DNA from: Norana najaformis
Taxonomy: Eukaryota; Annelida; Clitellata; Crassiclitellata; Hormogastridae
Length of the DNA: 64,000 nucleotides
Assembly: GCA_964023275.1 (NCBI GenBank)
Contig: OZ029919.1
Coordinates: 5,929,950 to 5,993,949, forward strand
Direction: 5' to 3'
Below are positions 37,750 to 48,687 of the stretch, one piece after another; positions within the stretch are counted from its first letter, which is position 1; the number at the start of each line of letters is the position of its first letter. The position numbers and the translations under genes were made by a program. Below the pieces are notes generated by a model. It had not been told where the DNA came from. It worked only from the letters and a program-made list of their open reading frames with translations, and searched no databases.

Positions 37750-38135
37750 AAGAATGTTTGCACACACGTGCCACACCACTCTGGAATAAACACTCCCCAG
37801 AATTGCCACAGTTTTCTGACCCATCATACAAACTCATCGATGCTCCACCGCTTGCAATTTCTGCTTCGGCCTTTCACGCTAAACTCAAAACATTCCTCTT
37901 TCACAGATTGTACCCTGACACCCGTTCTTCCTCATCTCTCTCCCCTCTTCAACCCCAAACACCACCACCCGTAGCTGCCACCCTGTCTCTCCATCTGACA
38001 TTTGGATCTTGACTTGGAACTGAACCCTTTTACCTATCGATTTTGTTTTGACTGAGCGCCTGTGAATAAGCTGGTACTCGCGGCGCGGCTTTCGTTGGGC
38101 GCTGTAGAACTCTCAGAATTACGATTACGATTACA
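37750..38135 (+). mobile_element. LINE-tail family D copy with RT C-terminus (longest copy)
   Basis: Plus strand reads RATPLWNKHSPELPQFSDPS then SAFHAKLKTFLFHRLYPD before a long 3' UTR. The UTR has CACCCGTAGCTGCCACC, TCTTGACTTGGAACTGAACC, TATCGATTTTGTTTTGACTG, AGCGCCTGTGAATAAGCTGG, GGCTTTCGTTGGGCGCTGTA and a tail of three ATTACG units. 'LWN..P.L.....S....FH.KLKTFLF' is the usual end of CR1/L2-like ORF2, which shows that family D is a 5'-truncated LINE and not a SINE. Confidence 0.9.
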
Positions 38136-38149
38136 ACTTTGTCACCAGG

Positions 38150-38365
38150 CAGTCAAATTTGGTAACGATTTATGCTGGAAAGTAAATGGGCCCGTGTCTA
38201 GGACCTTGGGATTCATCCATTGCCGGCTCAAGGATCAGCGGAGCTGGAATGATCGTGTCCCCTACGTCCTAACGTTGGACATGGTAGCCTTATTGCAGTA
38301 GCTTCCAGTGTTTAACATCTTATGGCTGCCAGGGTCGTTGACGTCGACCTTTACCTTACTTTACC
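38150..38365 (+). mobile_element. tRNA-derived SINE family A, 5'-truncated
   Basis: GGAAAGTAAATGGGCCCGTG, TCTAGGACCTTGGGATTCAT, CCATTGCCGGCTCAAGGATC; the tRNA-like head is missing. Followed by a CCAGTGTTTAACATCTTATG tail unlike the other copies. Confidence 0.65.
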
Positions 38366-38392
38366 ATTAAAGTCATGCGTTTACACAAAATA

Positions 38393-38773
38393 CACTGTGT
38401 CCGGAAAAATTCCAAGGCTTTACGGTAAATATGAAAATAATTAGTAAACATTAATCGATTTTTAAAATTCCAAAAACAGTTTAATCCTGAAATATTATTT
38501 GCACTATAATTGTTGTTTTGGCGTAAAAATTTTATAACAATTTTGTCTTCCTCGCTGAACGCCATTTTTCTAGCAACTTTCTTTACAAAATATAAAATTC
38601 AAATACGTCACTGTGACGTAATTTTAACGTGGGCCGTTAATAAATTACAAAGAATTTTGTTGGTAATTATATATTTCAGGATTAAACTGTTTTTGGAATT
38701 TTAAAAATCGATTAATGTTTACTAATTATTTTCATATTTACCGTAAAGCCTTGGAATTTTTCCGGACACAGTG
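38393..38773. mobile_element. Mariner-like MITE with perfect 103-bp inverted repeats
   Basis: Left arm 38393-38495 (CACTGTGTCCGGAAAAATTC...) and right arm 38671-38773 (...GAATTTTTCCGGACACAGTG) are exact reverse complements over 103 bp, flanked by TA on both sides (38391-38392, 38774-38775). Central 175 bp has no open frame of note. TA duplication plus these ends fit a Tc1/mariner-mobilised non-autonomous element; zero divergence between arms suggests a recent insertion or arm homogenisation. Confidence 0.93.
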
Positions 38774-38802
38774 TATACGTGGGGAGGTCAGCTAACTTAC
38801 TT

Positions 38803-39125
38803 AAAAATAGAGGTGTCGGCGTGTATCCGACATGGAATGAACAAGTTTGTTCTTTACCACTTTCGCATCTTATAAAATTACTTTAACTGATGTTATGCCC
38901 TAATATTTTACTAATAAAAACATGGTTTAGCAAAAAGAAATATCTTCGAAAATAAGTAGAAATTAAACAGCGTCTTCTACATTGATTGTGAAAAGACGCA
39001 TGCCTATTGAAAATGGTTCATTTGCATTCGCTAGGTGGGAGCACGGTTTCAAAAGCCCATTGAGCTGGCAGTTTCAACACGAATTCCAAACACGTAAGCT
39101 ATTGACTACTCCTTTTCGTTGCTTC
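38803..39125 (-). repeat. Dispersed repeat family R, copy 4
   Basis: AAATAGAGGTGTCGGCGTGT, TTTACTAATAAAAACATGG, TTCATTTGCATTCGCTAGGT, GGGAGCACGGTTTCAAAAGC, ACACGTAAGCTATTGACTAC. Confidence 0.88.
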
Positions 39126-39990
39126 TCTGATTGTTGTAATACAGCATTTGTAAAGCGCCTCGCATAACCTCTCAAAAACGCTCTAAATTTATTAATTACT
39201 CATTTATAACCGGATGTCAACACATTATATAATCCGCTTACGTGATTCTTTTCTTGTACCTCTACAGATGGGACGGATAGTTGAGTCAACTAGGAAAATT
39301 TTCTATACCTGGAGTTGAACCTTGGGAAACTAAGTAACTGGCTTTCAATTTCACCTCATTGCATCTACACCAAACAGTGATGAAAAGCTGATGAGCCTAC
39401 CTCCACAAGTGCAATTTCACCATCAATATTGACTTGTTCAAAATTAACGAAATCTTATATCCATATACTTAACAGAGGGCGCTTTCTTCGGCTAGCGATG
39501 CAGAGACTGTGTGGGGATTATAATTATAAAGGGCGACTATACGAATATGGGTATATATGTATCCACCCCATAATTACAAAACCATATGTACATAAGGTAC
39601 ATGTATATGGTTTTGTAACTGAAGAGACTAATTTAGCGGGTCGGCTTGCATCTGTACTGCCTGACTAGTCGAAGATGACATCCAGATGGCGATGGCCTTG
39701 ATGTGAGAGCAAGTTGTATGACCTGCATTCCATTAATTTTTCAGGGTTGTGTCAAACATTGCTATAGTTCTGTGCCCCCGGCGACCTGTGTGGCTTAAAG
39801 TCTGTATGTCCAACTGCTTGTGACTCACTTCGCTTGGTCGACCTGCATATAATTATGTACTGTTGTAGTACATATTCATGTATCTGTCTTTCTGTCTGTC
39901 CGTTTGTCTACCTAAGCAAAAGTAGGCATAGACAGCAATACCTAGAGAGGTACGTACAATCGGAAATTACGGACTGCGATTGTTTGCTAA
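39126..39990. other. Intergenic, no gene seen
   Basis: Anonymous sequence with a CTGTCTTTCTGTCTGTCC run at 39882-39900 and a short palindromic pair CATATGTACATAAGGTACATGTATATG around 39583-39609. Confidence 0.45.
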
Positions 39991-40160
39991 AGTCTTAAAG
40001 TGAAGAATGACAACTTTTGTCAGTCCAGAGCTGCCTTGTACCGATTTTACAGCTAAAATATTGCCGGGGCCCAAGCAATGGCCGGGCCCCCAGGCTCAAA
40101 ATATTGCCGAGGCCCGGGCCCCAGGGGCACCCATAGGATCGACGCCACTGCTGTCAGACG
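39990..40160 (+). mobile_element. Partial copy of the CAGAGGCGTC element
   Basis: GTCCAGAGCTGCCTTGTACC, GATTTTACAGCTAAAATATT, GCCGGGGCCCAAGCAATGGC and an end CATAGGATCGACGCCACTG; it aligns with 36600-36738. Confidence 0.7.
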
Positions 40161-40324
40161 TCGAAGAGCCGTCCCTTAACGCGGACCATGACAGACCATA
40201 GTTATGAGGTGTTAGGGACTTCAATTTCCTTAGCCTCGGTATATGAGGGCGAGTGGCCAGTCTTCTCCCTCACCCTCTAATCGTCTACCAAACAACGTAC
40301 TGTACGCATGTAGGCCATTGTATG

Positions 40325-40600
40325 TATATGGCTATTTACATAGCGCCTTTAAAGAACCTCATAAAAAGCGCTATAACATGGCTATGTAAAACATATAAAA
40401 GACGTGTTTTAATGTTGGTTGAAACTGTTACTTGGGCTTTCTCTTTATGTAAAGTGTGTATTTTCGGAGGAAGATTGTTCCAGAAAGACGGTCCAGTAGA
40501 CGAGAAAACACGATCTGCCCGCATCGCACGAGACCATCAGGTCTTCAGAGGCTGATGAACGCAAAGATCGTTGACCCAGCTGACTAGAGACACTCGTACC
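40325..40600 (-). mobile_element. LINE 3' end with RT C-terminal relic
   Basis: Minus strand: MRADRVFSSTGPSFWNNLPP then KIHTLHKEKAQVTVSTNIKT and RLLYVLHSH, followed by the GCGCTTTTTATGAGGTTCTT ... GCGCTATGTAAATAGCC 3' hairpin. 'FS..GPSFWN.LP' is the CR1/L2-type ORF2 end. Confidence 0.8.
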
Positions 40601-40784
40601 TTGAGGAGGATCTTGAATGCGATCGCGTCCTCGTCCGGGAGCCAGTGCAGTGTATAGGTCAGTGGGTGATTATTTGAAGCCTAGGTCGCTAGAGGAGAGT
40701 GAGATCAACAAACAGATAGCAGACATAGAAAGACGCACAGACAGACTGATAGACGGAGATACGGGCAGACTGACTGTATGAACA

Positions 40785-41092
40785 GGCGCTGTCGTGTACG
40801 CTAGGATTAATGTAACAAATGCAGAATTTCACATAACGGGCTTTATTAAAAACGTGCTGCGATCTAGTGACTACAAATGAAAATCTGGTTCGATTTCGCG
40901 TGAATCTATACAAGACAGCGATCGTGATAGAGTGCTTTCTTTTGCACTTAAGTTCGAAGATTTTTCTCCGTGTCAATCATCACTTTTATTAGTTAAAATT
41001 TGGAGCATAAAATAGGCTGAAATACGGAGGAAAAGTGGAAAGGCGAAAGACGTGTTCGCTCAACGTTTGGTACGAATCGACACCACAATCTG
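40785..41092 (+). repeat. Dispersed repeat family R, copy 5
   Basis: GGGCTTTATTAAAAACGTGC, TGCGATCTAGTGACTACAAA, CAACGTTTGGTACGAATCGA, CACCACAATC; preceded by a GACAGACTGATAGACGG tract. Confidence 0.82.
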
Positions 41093-41494
41093 CTAATTGG
41101 TCCTTTTGGGGCCCATTATTGCTACTCAGATGTCGACCTTCGAATAATTATTATTTTTATCTTTAATGTAATAAAACAACGTGTAATAATATTGACCCTG
41201 TATTATTTTGGGTAAATGGACGAGTAGCAATGTAATGGGGGATCTGTATATAGATCAACTTAAGGAGAACTATGCTGACAGGTGATAAAGGGAAAGTCCG
41301 TTCGCAGCCGTCTGCTGTTCCAAGAGAACAGAAAACATATAGAAGACCTTCTCACGTATGACTAAAGGGCATGACATACGTTTTTCCATATTTTTGCTAT
41401 TTTATAAGATAGTAGTGTAATACGTAACAAAAGCATCGGGTTTTAAAATGATCGCATAAGCAGACTGAGGCTTAATTTCGCCAAAACCAGAGCC

Positions 41495-41676
41495 AAAATG
41501 ATTCAATTGAATTCGCCAGATGGCAGCACGTTTTTAAAAGCCATTAGATCAAATTCGACACACGAATCCATACAAGGGGGCGTGATAACAGCCTGTTTAT
41601 CCTGTATTTTACCTGATCTGTCTGTGTACCTCGCTCACTTTCTACCTTCTGTCAGTGTCTGTCTGTCTGTCATTAA
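41495..41676 (-). repeat. Dispersed repeat family R, copy 6 (split by a solo LTR)
   Basis: TTCAATTGAATTCGCCAGAT, GGCAGCACGTTTTTAAAAGC, CATTAGATCAAATTCGACAC, ending in the CTGT tract into which the LTR at 41682 inserted. Confidence 0.8.
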
Positions 41677-41681
41677 GTCAG

Positions 41682-42151
41682 TGTCACGTCCCTGATTCCC
41701 CTCTGGTGTAGCAGGAACAAGACGTGATGGGTTCGCTTAGTACGAAGCGATATTTTAATAAAGAATATATTAATTAATGAAATTAGCGGAAAGAAAGTTA
41801 GCAATCGATTCAGTCAGTTCTTCTTATCTCGCGTTCACTGCTGTATTCTGTCCGATCTCTGTTCGAATCTTAATCTCCCTCTCGCATGAGCGCAACCCCC
41901 TTTTATCGAAGTCCGCGGAACATGGTCCCCTTCCCCTGGGATCGTTGGATGTAGACGGGGTGTCTATTCACGACTCTACCGCTGTCTCTATACATGTCCC
42001 TCGCTGTCGCTGTCGGAGTCTGTGGGGGATTCACGTCTCTATCCCCAGGGAGGCTCATCGAAGACCCTCGCCTGCTCTCCGATGGCATAATGACGACCTA
42101 AGCCGGGTGTTGTAACCGCCTTCATGCTGACTGCTGATCTTGGCCGTGACA
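41682..42151. mobile_element. Solo LTR, 470 bp, with 5-bp target duplication
   Basis: Begins TGTCACGTCCCTGATTCCC and ends TCTTGGCCGTGACA; ends form the inverted repeat TGTCACG/CGTGACA. Flanked on both sides by GTCAG (41677-41681 and 42152-42156). A TATTTTAATAAAGAATATAT segment near 41750 could hold the promoter or polyA signal. No internal retroelement coding sequence remains, so it is a solo LTR of an LTR retrotransposon (5-bp duplication fits Ty3/Gypsy or Bel). Confidence 0.85.
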
Positions 42152-42174
42152 GTCAGTCAGTCAGTCTGTCTGTT

Positions 42175-42215
<41 letters not shown>
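42152..42215. repeat. (GTCA)n(GTCT)n microsatellite
   Basis: GTCAGTCAGTCAGTCTGTCT then GTCTGTCTGTCTGTCTGTC; continuation of the tract left of the LTR. Confidence 0.95.
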
Positions 42216-42477
42216 TAACTAACAAAGGCTGCTCTCTGTGGTTCTCACTCATTCTGTCTCTGTTCTAATTGTCTCACTTATCTGTCTGTTGTGTCTGGAT
42301 GTGTCTGCTTGTGTGTCTTTTGTGTATTTGTCTGTATGTTTGTCTTGTAATGTTTGTGTGTTTGTCTTCGTTTGTCTGCCTGTCTTCTTTTGTCTGTCAG
42401 TCATCGTGGTTCAAAGCTTATTATCCACTGCTAGACAATAAACTTTAAACTTCACACTGTGCACCAGACGTCATATT

Positions 42478-42600
42478 CAAGACTTCTATGGCGCCGGTGT
42501 ATAATTCACAAGGCATGAAACAATGGTGCACCAAATTCAGCCGCAGTCAGGTCAATATCCAGAAAATCAGTCCACTGAAGCATTATCTGGATATATTAAG
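42478..42600 (+). repeat. Dispersed repeat family H, copy 3
   Basis: ACTTCTATGGCGCCGGTGTA, AAGGCATGAAACAATGGTGC, GCAGTCAGGTCAATATCCAG, AATCAGTCCACTGAAGC. Confidence 0.75.
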
Positions 42601-43098
42601 AATACAGATCTGCTGTCATATAATCTGAATATTATAATAATTATGTGCATTCTTTGAAACAATTTCACATGACTGTTGTGTATGAATTATAGGTGGGAAA
42701 CGAATGAATATGGGTGGACTGTCAACTCTGGGCGGAAATGCCCCAGTTGGACTCAGCGTCTTCACTGCCACCCGACCTCCTCCTCTACTTATCTCCGCTC
42801 TGTTTGCTTACCGACCTTAACTGCATTTGGCTTGCTTTGGCAGCAATTTTGTTAAATAGTCAAAAGGCGCTACATTAATTGTCTTGATAGCTAACCGATC
42901 ATGCTGATGCAAGTGAAAATACTAAAAAACAACGGCACGTTTTCATGATTTTGTCGTTGTTGAAATCAAATTTATTTTAAAGAAATGTCAAATATTTAGA
43001 AATTACTTCTGTTTTGCAGGCATATACATTCAGAATTTCATCATGACTGCCTAGAATACATATACACCAGCTAAGAATTTGCAACGATATTTGTTTAC

Positions 43099-43146
43099 CG
43101 TGTGTGTGTGTGTGTGCGTGTGCGTGTGTGTGTGCGTGTGCGTGTG

Positions 43147-43204
<58 letters not shown>
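43099..43204. repeat. (TG)n microsatellite with GTGCG interruptions
   Basis: Repeated GTGTGTGTGTGCGTGTGCGT in the first half, pure TG in the last 52 bases. Confidence 0.98.
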
Positions 43205-43206
<2 letters not shown>

Positions 43207-43725
43207 ATGCACAAAGCATCATTCGATAGTCGCTTCAATTGAAATCGTAGTCAAACTCGTAATACGTTGGAGAAACCCGGTCGATAGCTGATACAACAAC
43301 TCGCCAGCGCTTCCATTGTGCGCGGCGATAGAGAACAGCTTGTAGTGCTCATGAAAGAAGCCGGCCCATTCATCCCTTCGATGCATTGGCCTATGTAGGC
43401 TGATGTAGGCTGATGTAGGCTGGTATAATTATAGCTTCTGATGCGCGAGACTTGGCTAATTTAGGCTGCACGTCAGCTTGCTTAATTTAGCAACGAGGCA
43501 TGCAACCAATCAACGGACCTGATTGATATGGCGACAGTGGACAAGCCGGTCTCTCTGGCGCAGCTTTTGTGTGACGCTGAGAAATTTCGAAGAATATTAC
43601 ATTGGATTGCAGCTACACACGAGACTGTGTATCGCCTACCTTCCCTCTTCCCATTTTTCATCCCTGGATTGTTTTGAATGTCTTGCCGCAACTATCGACT
43701 CTGCTAATAGGTGACTAACGTTAAT
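43205..43725. other. Intergenic; repeat scrap and tandem GATGTAGGCT
   Basis: GCACAAAGCATCATTCGATA and TTCAATTGAAATCGTAGTCA resemble sequence at 31520-31570. Short tandem TGATGTAGGC repeat at 43395-43420. No gene supported. Confidence 0.45.
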
Positions 43726-43965
43726 CGTAATCGTAATTCCGAAATTTCTACGGCGCCCTACGAAAGCCACGTCGTGGGGACCAGCTTATTCACAGGCGCT
43801 CAGTCAAAACAAAATCGATAGGCAAAAGGGTTCGGTTCCATGTCAGGATCCAAAAGTCAGACGGAGAGAGACAGCGTGGCAGCTATGGGGAATGGTGTTT
43901 GTGGTTGGAGAGGAGAGAGAAATAAGAGGAAGAAGGGCCAGGATAGGATCTGTGAAAGAGGAATC
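43725..43965 (-). mobile_element. LINE-tail family D copy
   Basis: Reads AATCGTAATCGTAATTCC, GAAATTTCTACGGCGCCCTA, AGTCAAAACAAAATCGATAG, GGTTCGGTTCCATGTCAGGA, GACAGCGTGGCAGCTATGGG, GGATAGGATCTGTGAAAGAG. Confidence 0.9.
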
Positions 43966-44389
43966 TATATTGCGAACTCCAGCAGGCTCGCCGTTTTAGA
44001 ATTTGAAACTCGACTCGAACGTTTGCTCATAATAGTAATTTCCGGTACCGATTCACCAAAATTCAAGGACCTCCTCAAGATCTCTGTAGCCGTTCACTGC
44101 AAGTAACACGTTTTCTTTCCAACTCATGACGGTACTAGGTACATTGGTTTTCACGCTGCTGGCCCAGGGCTCTGGAATATGTAGTTTCTTCCCCTCTGCA
44201 AATTCTCTGGAGGTCCGGGCCGAAGTCTCGTCCCCTTCGGATCGCTTATCCTCCGTAGAGCCTTTCTTCTGGTCTCAGAGACCCCACCGATCTCTGGCGG
44301 TTCGGTCCAACTGAAATTCGGTTATGCTTCGAATTGGTCATCGATTGACGATGTCTTATGCATCGTGATTGTTTTGTATTTGAGAACTT

Positions 44390-44625
44390 ACTTATGCAGC
44401 GCTTCTTACAGAACAAACTACTCAGAGGCGCTTCGAGTATGAGAACCCGGTGGAAATAAGAACGTCTTTAAACAACGGGCTGACTGAGCTCTCTCACCAA
44501 CAGTGACCCTTTCACGAAACGATAGCGGAAGTTCATTCCATAGAGATGGGCCAACAACAGCAAAAGCCCTCCGCTGAACAAGCGAGGACTTAACAAAAGT
44601 AACGGCGTTATCGAAGTTTCCAGAT
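44390..44625 (-). mobile_element. LINE 3' end with RT C-terminal relic
   Basis: Minus strand: KSSLVQRRAFAVVGPSLWNE, LPLSFRERVTVGERAQSAR, CLKTFLFPPGSH, then the GAGTAGTTTGTTCTGTAAGA hairpin end. A single open frame over 70 residues, better kept than the other LINE tails. Confidence 0.85.
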
Positions 44626-44638
44626 TAGAATTATGTAT

Positions 44639-44905
44639 GTCACGGTGGTCTATCGGTAGCGCGTTTGCGGGTTCGACTCCATGTAACGACCCTGGACAAG
44701 TTGTTTGCGCACACCGCGCCTCTGTCATCAAGCAGGATAATTGGTACCTGCATAAGCTGGGAAGTCAACGGTAAATCCTGCGCTGCACTGGCCCGGTGTC
44801 CAGCACCCTGGGATTCGTCCATTGCCGGCTCAAGGGCCTAGAAAAGGAAATGAGAGCCTCCCCTTCGTATCACTTGTGGGATTGTAATTGTAATTGTAAT
44901 GACGA
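44639..44905 (+). mobile_element. tRNA-derived SINE family A, anticodon-arm deletion
   Basis: GTCACGGTGGTCTATCGGTA (box A), GCGCGTTTGCGGGTTCGACTC (box B GGTTCGACTCC), GTAACGACCCTGGACAAGTT, ending in ATTGTAATTGTAATTGTAAT. Compared with 3855-4125, about 14 bases between the boxes are absent. Confidence 0.9.
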
Positions 44906-45439
44906 CAATTTATATAGCATCGCAAGTAGCAGGCTACTTCTAGTGTCAGCCCAAATACTAAGAGTTATGCAGTAAATAGAATTTCAGCTGTTTTAAAAGA
45001 GGTTGACACTTTTGGACTCCTGAATTAATGCCGGGATATGGGAAACTTTACTTTTACTTATATAGGCCTATATCTATTTCATAAATACTTATATACACGT
45101 AATGCGGCTATACGTATAAAGTTCATCCTTCGCTTCCTCCCCACTTCTCTCCCCCTTCCCCCCTCAGGCCTCAGAAGATCAGATCAGAAGAGATTAGATT
45201 AGATCACATGTGGCCGTTGTTATGTCTCGAATGTCTGCCAGACAAAATAATTAGGCCTATTTCTGATGGGCCTGTGAAGCGTTGGCGTCCAAGTGCGCAT
45301 GCGTGCGGGAGGCATCTCGGGAGAATTACCGGTTCCTTAATCTCGAGATAATAGAGCGTGGCGTCGCAACGCTTCATCGACTGCAGAGACGCCGGCAGAG
45401 AAGAAGGCCTGAAGGAGGGAGAGAGGGCGTGGTAGGGCA

Positions 45440-45720
<281 letters not shown>

Positions 45721-45874
45721 TGTGTGTCCTCAGTCCTCATTACGTGCATGTACGTATTTGTAACATGGATATGCATACATGTACTGTATATATATATATA
45801 TACATATCTCTGATGATATGCCTTTAGAAATATGTATCTCTTATATATATGTGTGTGCTACTATTTCTTTTCTG

Positions 45875-46045
45875 TATTTATTAAGCGCCACTATTTAATG
45901 GCTAAGCAACAATCGAGGGCGGTGAGCAATTGTGCGTGAAGAACTTGCTCAGGGTCCCTATATAGGGTAACTGTCTTAGAGGAGGTCGAACCCCGTACTC
46001 TCCGCGTTAGAAGCCGAGGGCACTAACCAATCGGCTACCAGTGGC
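45875..46045 (-). mobile_element. tRNA-derived SINE family C
   Basis: TGTATTTATTAAGCGCCACT, GAGCAATTGTGCGTGAAGAA, TTGCTCAGGGTCCC, GTACTCTCCGCGTTAG, CACTAACCAATCGGCTACCA; minus orientation, same as 21425-21600. Confidence 0.88.
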
Positions 46046-46472
46046 GGACTGACCTGTGTGCCCTTGTGCCATGGTACATGGGCCCCTCTGAAACATTTCA
46101 GAGCGCGGGATCCCTAGGGCAGAAATGAATTAATTATACATAACTGTTTAATATGATGCTTAATTTGTTTAATTACTGTGAATTTCCTACTTCTCGAGTT
46201 TTTCCATTTCATAGTTTCTTAGAGTTTAATAGAAAACAATTTGCATAAAAAATCAATCAAATAGTGTATTAAATAACACTTAAAACAAGGCCTGTCATTA
46301 TTTTTAACATCGTTATTATTATTTATAATGTTATTTATTATTTGTTATTATGTGCAGGATATGCCTAAAATAAATTAATTAGTCTAATGCTTCTTTTTAG
46401 GGGTCTTGCATGATTGAAATGGCAAGACTTCCAAAAGGGTCCCAGACATATACTCTGTCGGCTAACGTGTCA

Positions 46473-46505
<33 letters not shown>

Positions 46506-46689
46506 AAATGGATTATGAACACTGGAGTGTATTTCTATCCTTCCCTGTAAACCATACTATATATATATATATATCGATAATGATTTTATATATATATATA
46601 TCTATATAACCAACATCATTCCACGCAGCGGTGAATCAATATCACCGTCAATGGTCACCAAATGTGAATCGTTTAAAGGAAAGTTAAAT

Positions 46690-46790
46690 GATAGACGTGG
46701 TATTATTATTAATATTATTATTACTACTACTACTACTACTACCACTACCAGTACTAATACTACTACTATTCATTACTAATTTCTATCGCT
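46690..46790. repeat. (TTA)n(CTA)n microsatellite
   Basis: ATTATTATTAATATTATTAT followed by ACTACTACTACTACTACC. Confidence 0.93.
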
Positions 46791-46939
46791 ATCCATTAGG
46801 TTGTATATAGATATGTATATAAAACCATGGCACACGTGCATGCATATGTGGGACTATATACAGACATCGCCTTTAAAATATACATATATACATATACATA
46901 CAGAAAAAAGAGAGGGGGCTGCTGCTGCTGCTACTGTTG

Positions 46940-47136
46940 CTGCATCAGCAGGCAGTGAATGGATGCGGCAGTTGGCTTCGTCTTGTCGTTCCATTTGGCG
47001 GGGATGCAGCGTTCGCAGAGGGGCATTTGGAATCCGTGGCCAGTCTGGTGCCATGCTGCTGGTGCTGCTTCTGCTGCTTGCTTGCGTAGGAGTTGGACGT
47101 CATATTAATCTCCCAGATGAAGACAGTCGTCGTTAG
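46940..47136 (+). other. Short ORF with a hydrophobic segment, unsupported
   Basis: Open frame with MRQLASSCRSIWRGCSVRR, then MLLVLLLLLACVGVGRHIN and a TAG stop at 47134. The Leu run looks like a signal or anchor, but the codons are CTG-repeat-derived and there is no homologue I know. Could be a first exon; low support. Confidence 0.15.
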
Positions 47137-47519
47137 CCTACATTTACACGCAACGGACACGCCCACCTACGACGTCGTAATCATCATCATCGTCATCATC
47201 GCTGTCAGTTGTTGCTGCTGCTGCAGTATAATATGAACGCCGACCTATAGTTGGATGAGTGATAAAAGTGGCATCGGTCGGCATATACGCATAGAAGCTA
47301 TATAAATGATGAACACAGGAAGGACTACCTGCTTACCCCTATGTTCAGTTCTCTAAAGTCTCTGTATAGATAGCCTGTAACATACATACATACGTACATA
47401 TATACATACATACGTACATACATACATAGGCCTACATACATACATACCTGGAAAATAGACCTCTGTAGAGATTCAGTCATATTTAGACCTACAGAGAGGG
47501 ACTACAGTGCGGTATATAG

Positions 47520-47668
47520 CCGGTCGTCTTTGATACGAAGGCGTCGTTAAATCAACTAACATCACCTTCAGACAACATCACATCAACTGAGACCCACAGA
47601 GAAGCGTGTGGTTGGCAGTATTGATCTACTGGTCTGCGACTTCAGATACAACGTTATAGCTCACGGTA
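47520..47668 (+). other. Possible non-coding 5' exon ending in a strong donor
   Basis: Non-repetitive stretch ending TTATAGCTCACG|GTAAGC, followed by AT-rich sequence. It might be a 5' UTR exon of a plus-strand gene such as the one at 52.9-60.1 kb; only the donor supports this. Confidence 0.15.
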
Positions 47669-47899
47669 AGCGATAAATATTGTGTACATGTCAAATTATT
47701 TAAAATTGATTTTTAACTGTGTCGGATCAGTCATTTTTGCTGGCGCCATTTGAAATTTGACACTTAGGCTACGTGTTTTAAAGTGAGAGATAGGTCTTTA
47801 GGCCTAATCTAATTTGAAAATTTCTATAAGCACCGTTTTCGTATAGCACAAGGCACCAGAAGATGGTTCTTTCTAAGAAAACGGCATTCCGAGGTCACA

Positions 47900-48068
47900 T
47901 AGTCGCTGTCTTTCCGTCTGACTTTCGGATGTTTGGAACCGGATCCTTTTGCCTATCGATTTTGTTTTGACTGAGCGCCTGTGAATAAGCTGGTCCCCGC
48001 GGCGCGGCTTTCGTTGGGCGCTGTAAAAATCTCGGAATTACGATTACGATAACGATTACGATTACAGT
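47900..48068 (+). mobile_element. LINE-tail family D copy
   Basis: CTGTCTTTCCGTCTGACTTT, GCCTATCGATTTTGTTTTGA, CTGAGCGCCTGTGAATAAGC, GGCTTTCGTTGGGCGCTGTA, tail ATTACGATTACGATAACGAT. Confidence 0.92.
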
Positions 48069-48687
48069 CCATTCTGCTAAACCAGTCATGATCTTTGAGG
48101 CCCTAAAACCATAAGACAGTCAATGCAAAGAACAAGCAATCCGAAAAAGACAAAAGATCAGCCAGATACTTAAAAGTAATCCAAATGTTGAGATGGATGA
48201 GTCTTCACCGTTGCCCTAAAGGCCTACATTCGCTCTTTGTGATGAGTCAAATGCAAATAGGAATTTCAGCGCGGTCAATGAACCGCAAGATTATCTATAT
48301 GTAGATAATATTGATTTCAAGCTTTTATACTTCATACAGAGCCTTGAGTCGTTGGCAACGCTATGTTTACCGACCTGGGGGTGCAAGGTGAGGCCAGAGG
48401 CTCTCATGGGGTGCACGGCAGGTGTAACGATCTAAATAAAAAATAAAAAATAAGACAATTAATGTATAGAATCGTAATATAGAGAAGAGTAGGACACCAT
48501 AGCTGTAGGCCTACATGACTGAAACGGTTAGGCTTATAAAGGACAGTGAAACATAAAACCTTTAGTTTTGCTTGGTGCAAGAAACCTATGCGGTCTTAAC
48601 CCACATGGAGCCGCCGCTGATTCAGACTACTCGATTGAGTACTATGTTTGTAATATTCTTAAAGGCGCTACGTAACGTTTTTAACGT

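Noticed and set aside
41777..42115. 112-codon ORF at 41.8-42.1 kb
   Set aside because: It lies wholly inside the solo LTR and has no homology; treated as chance.
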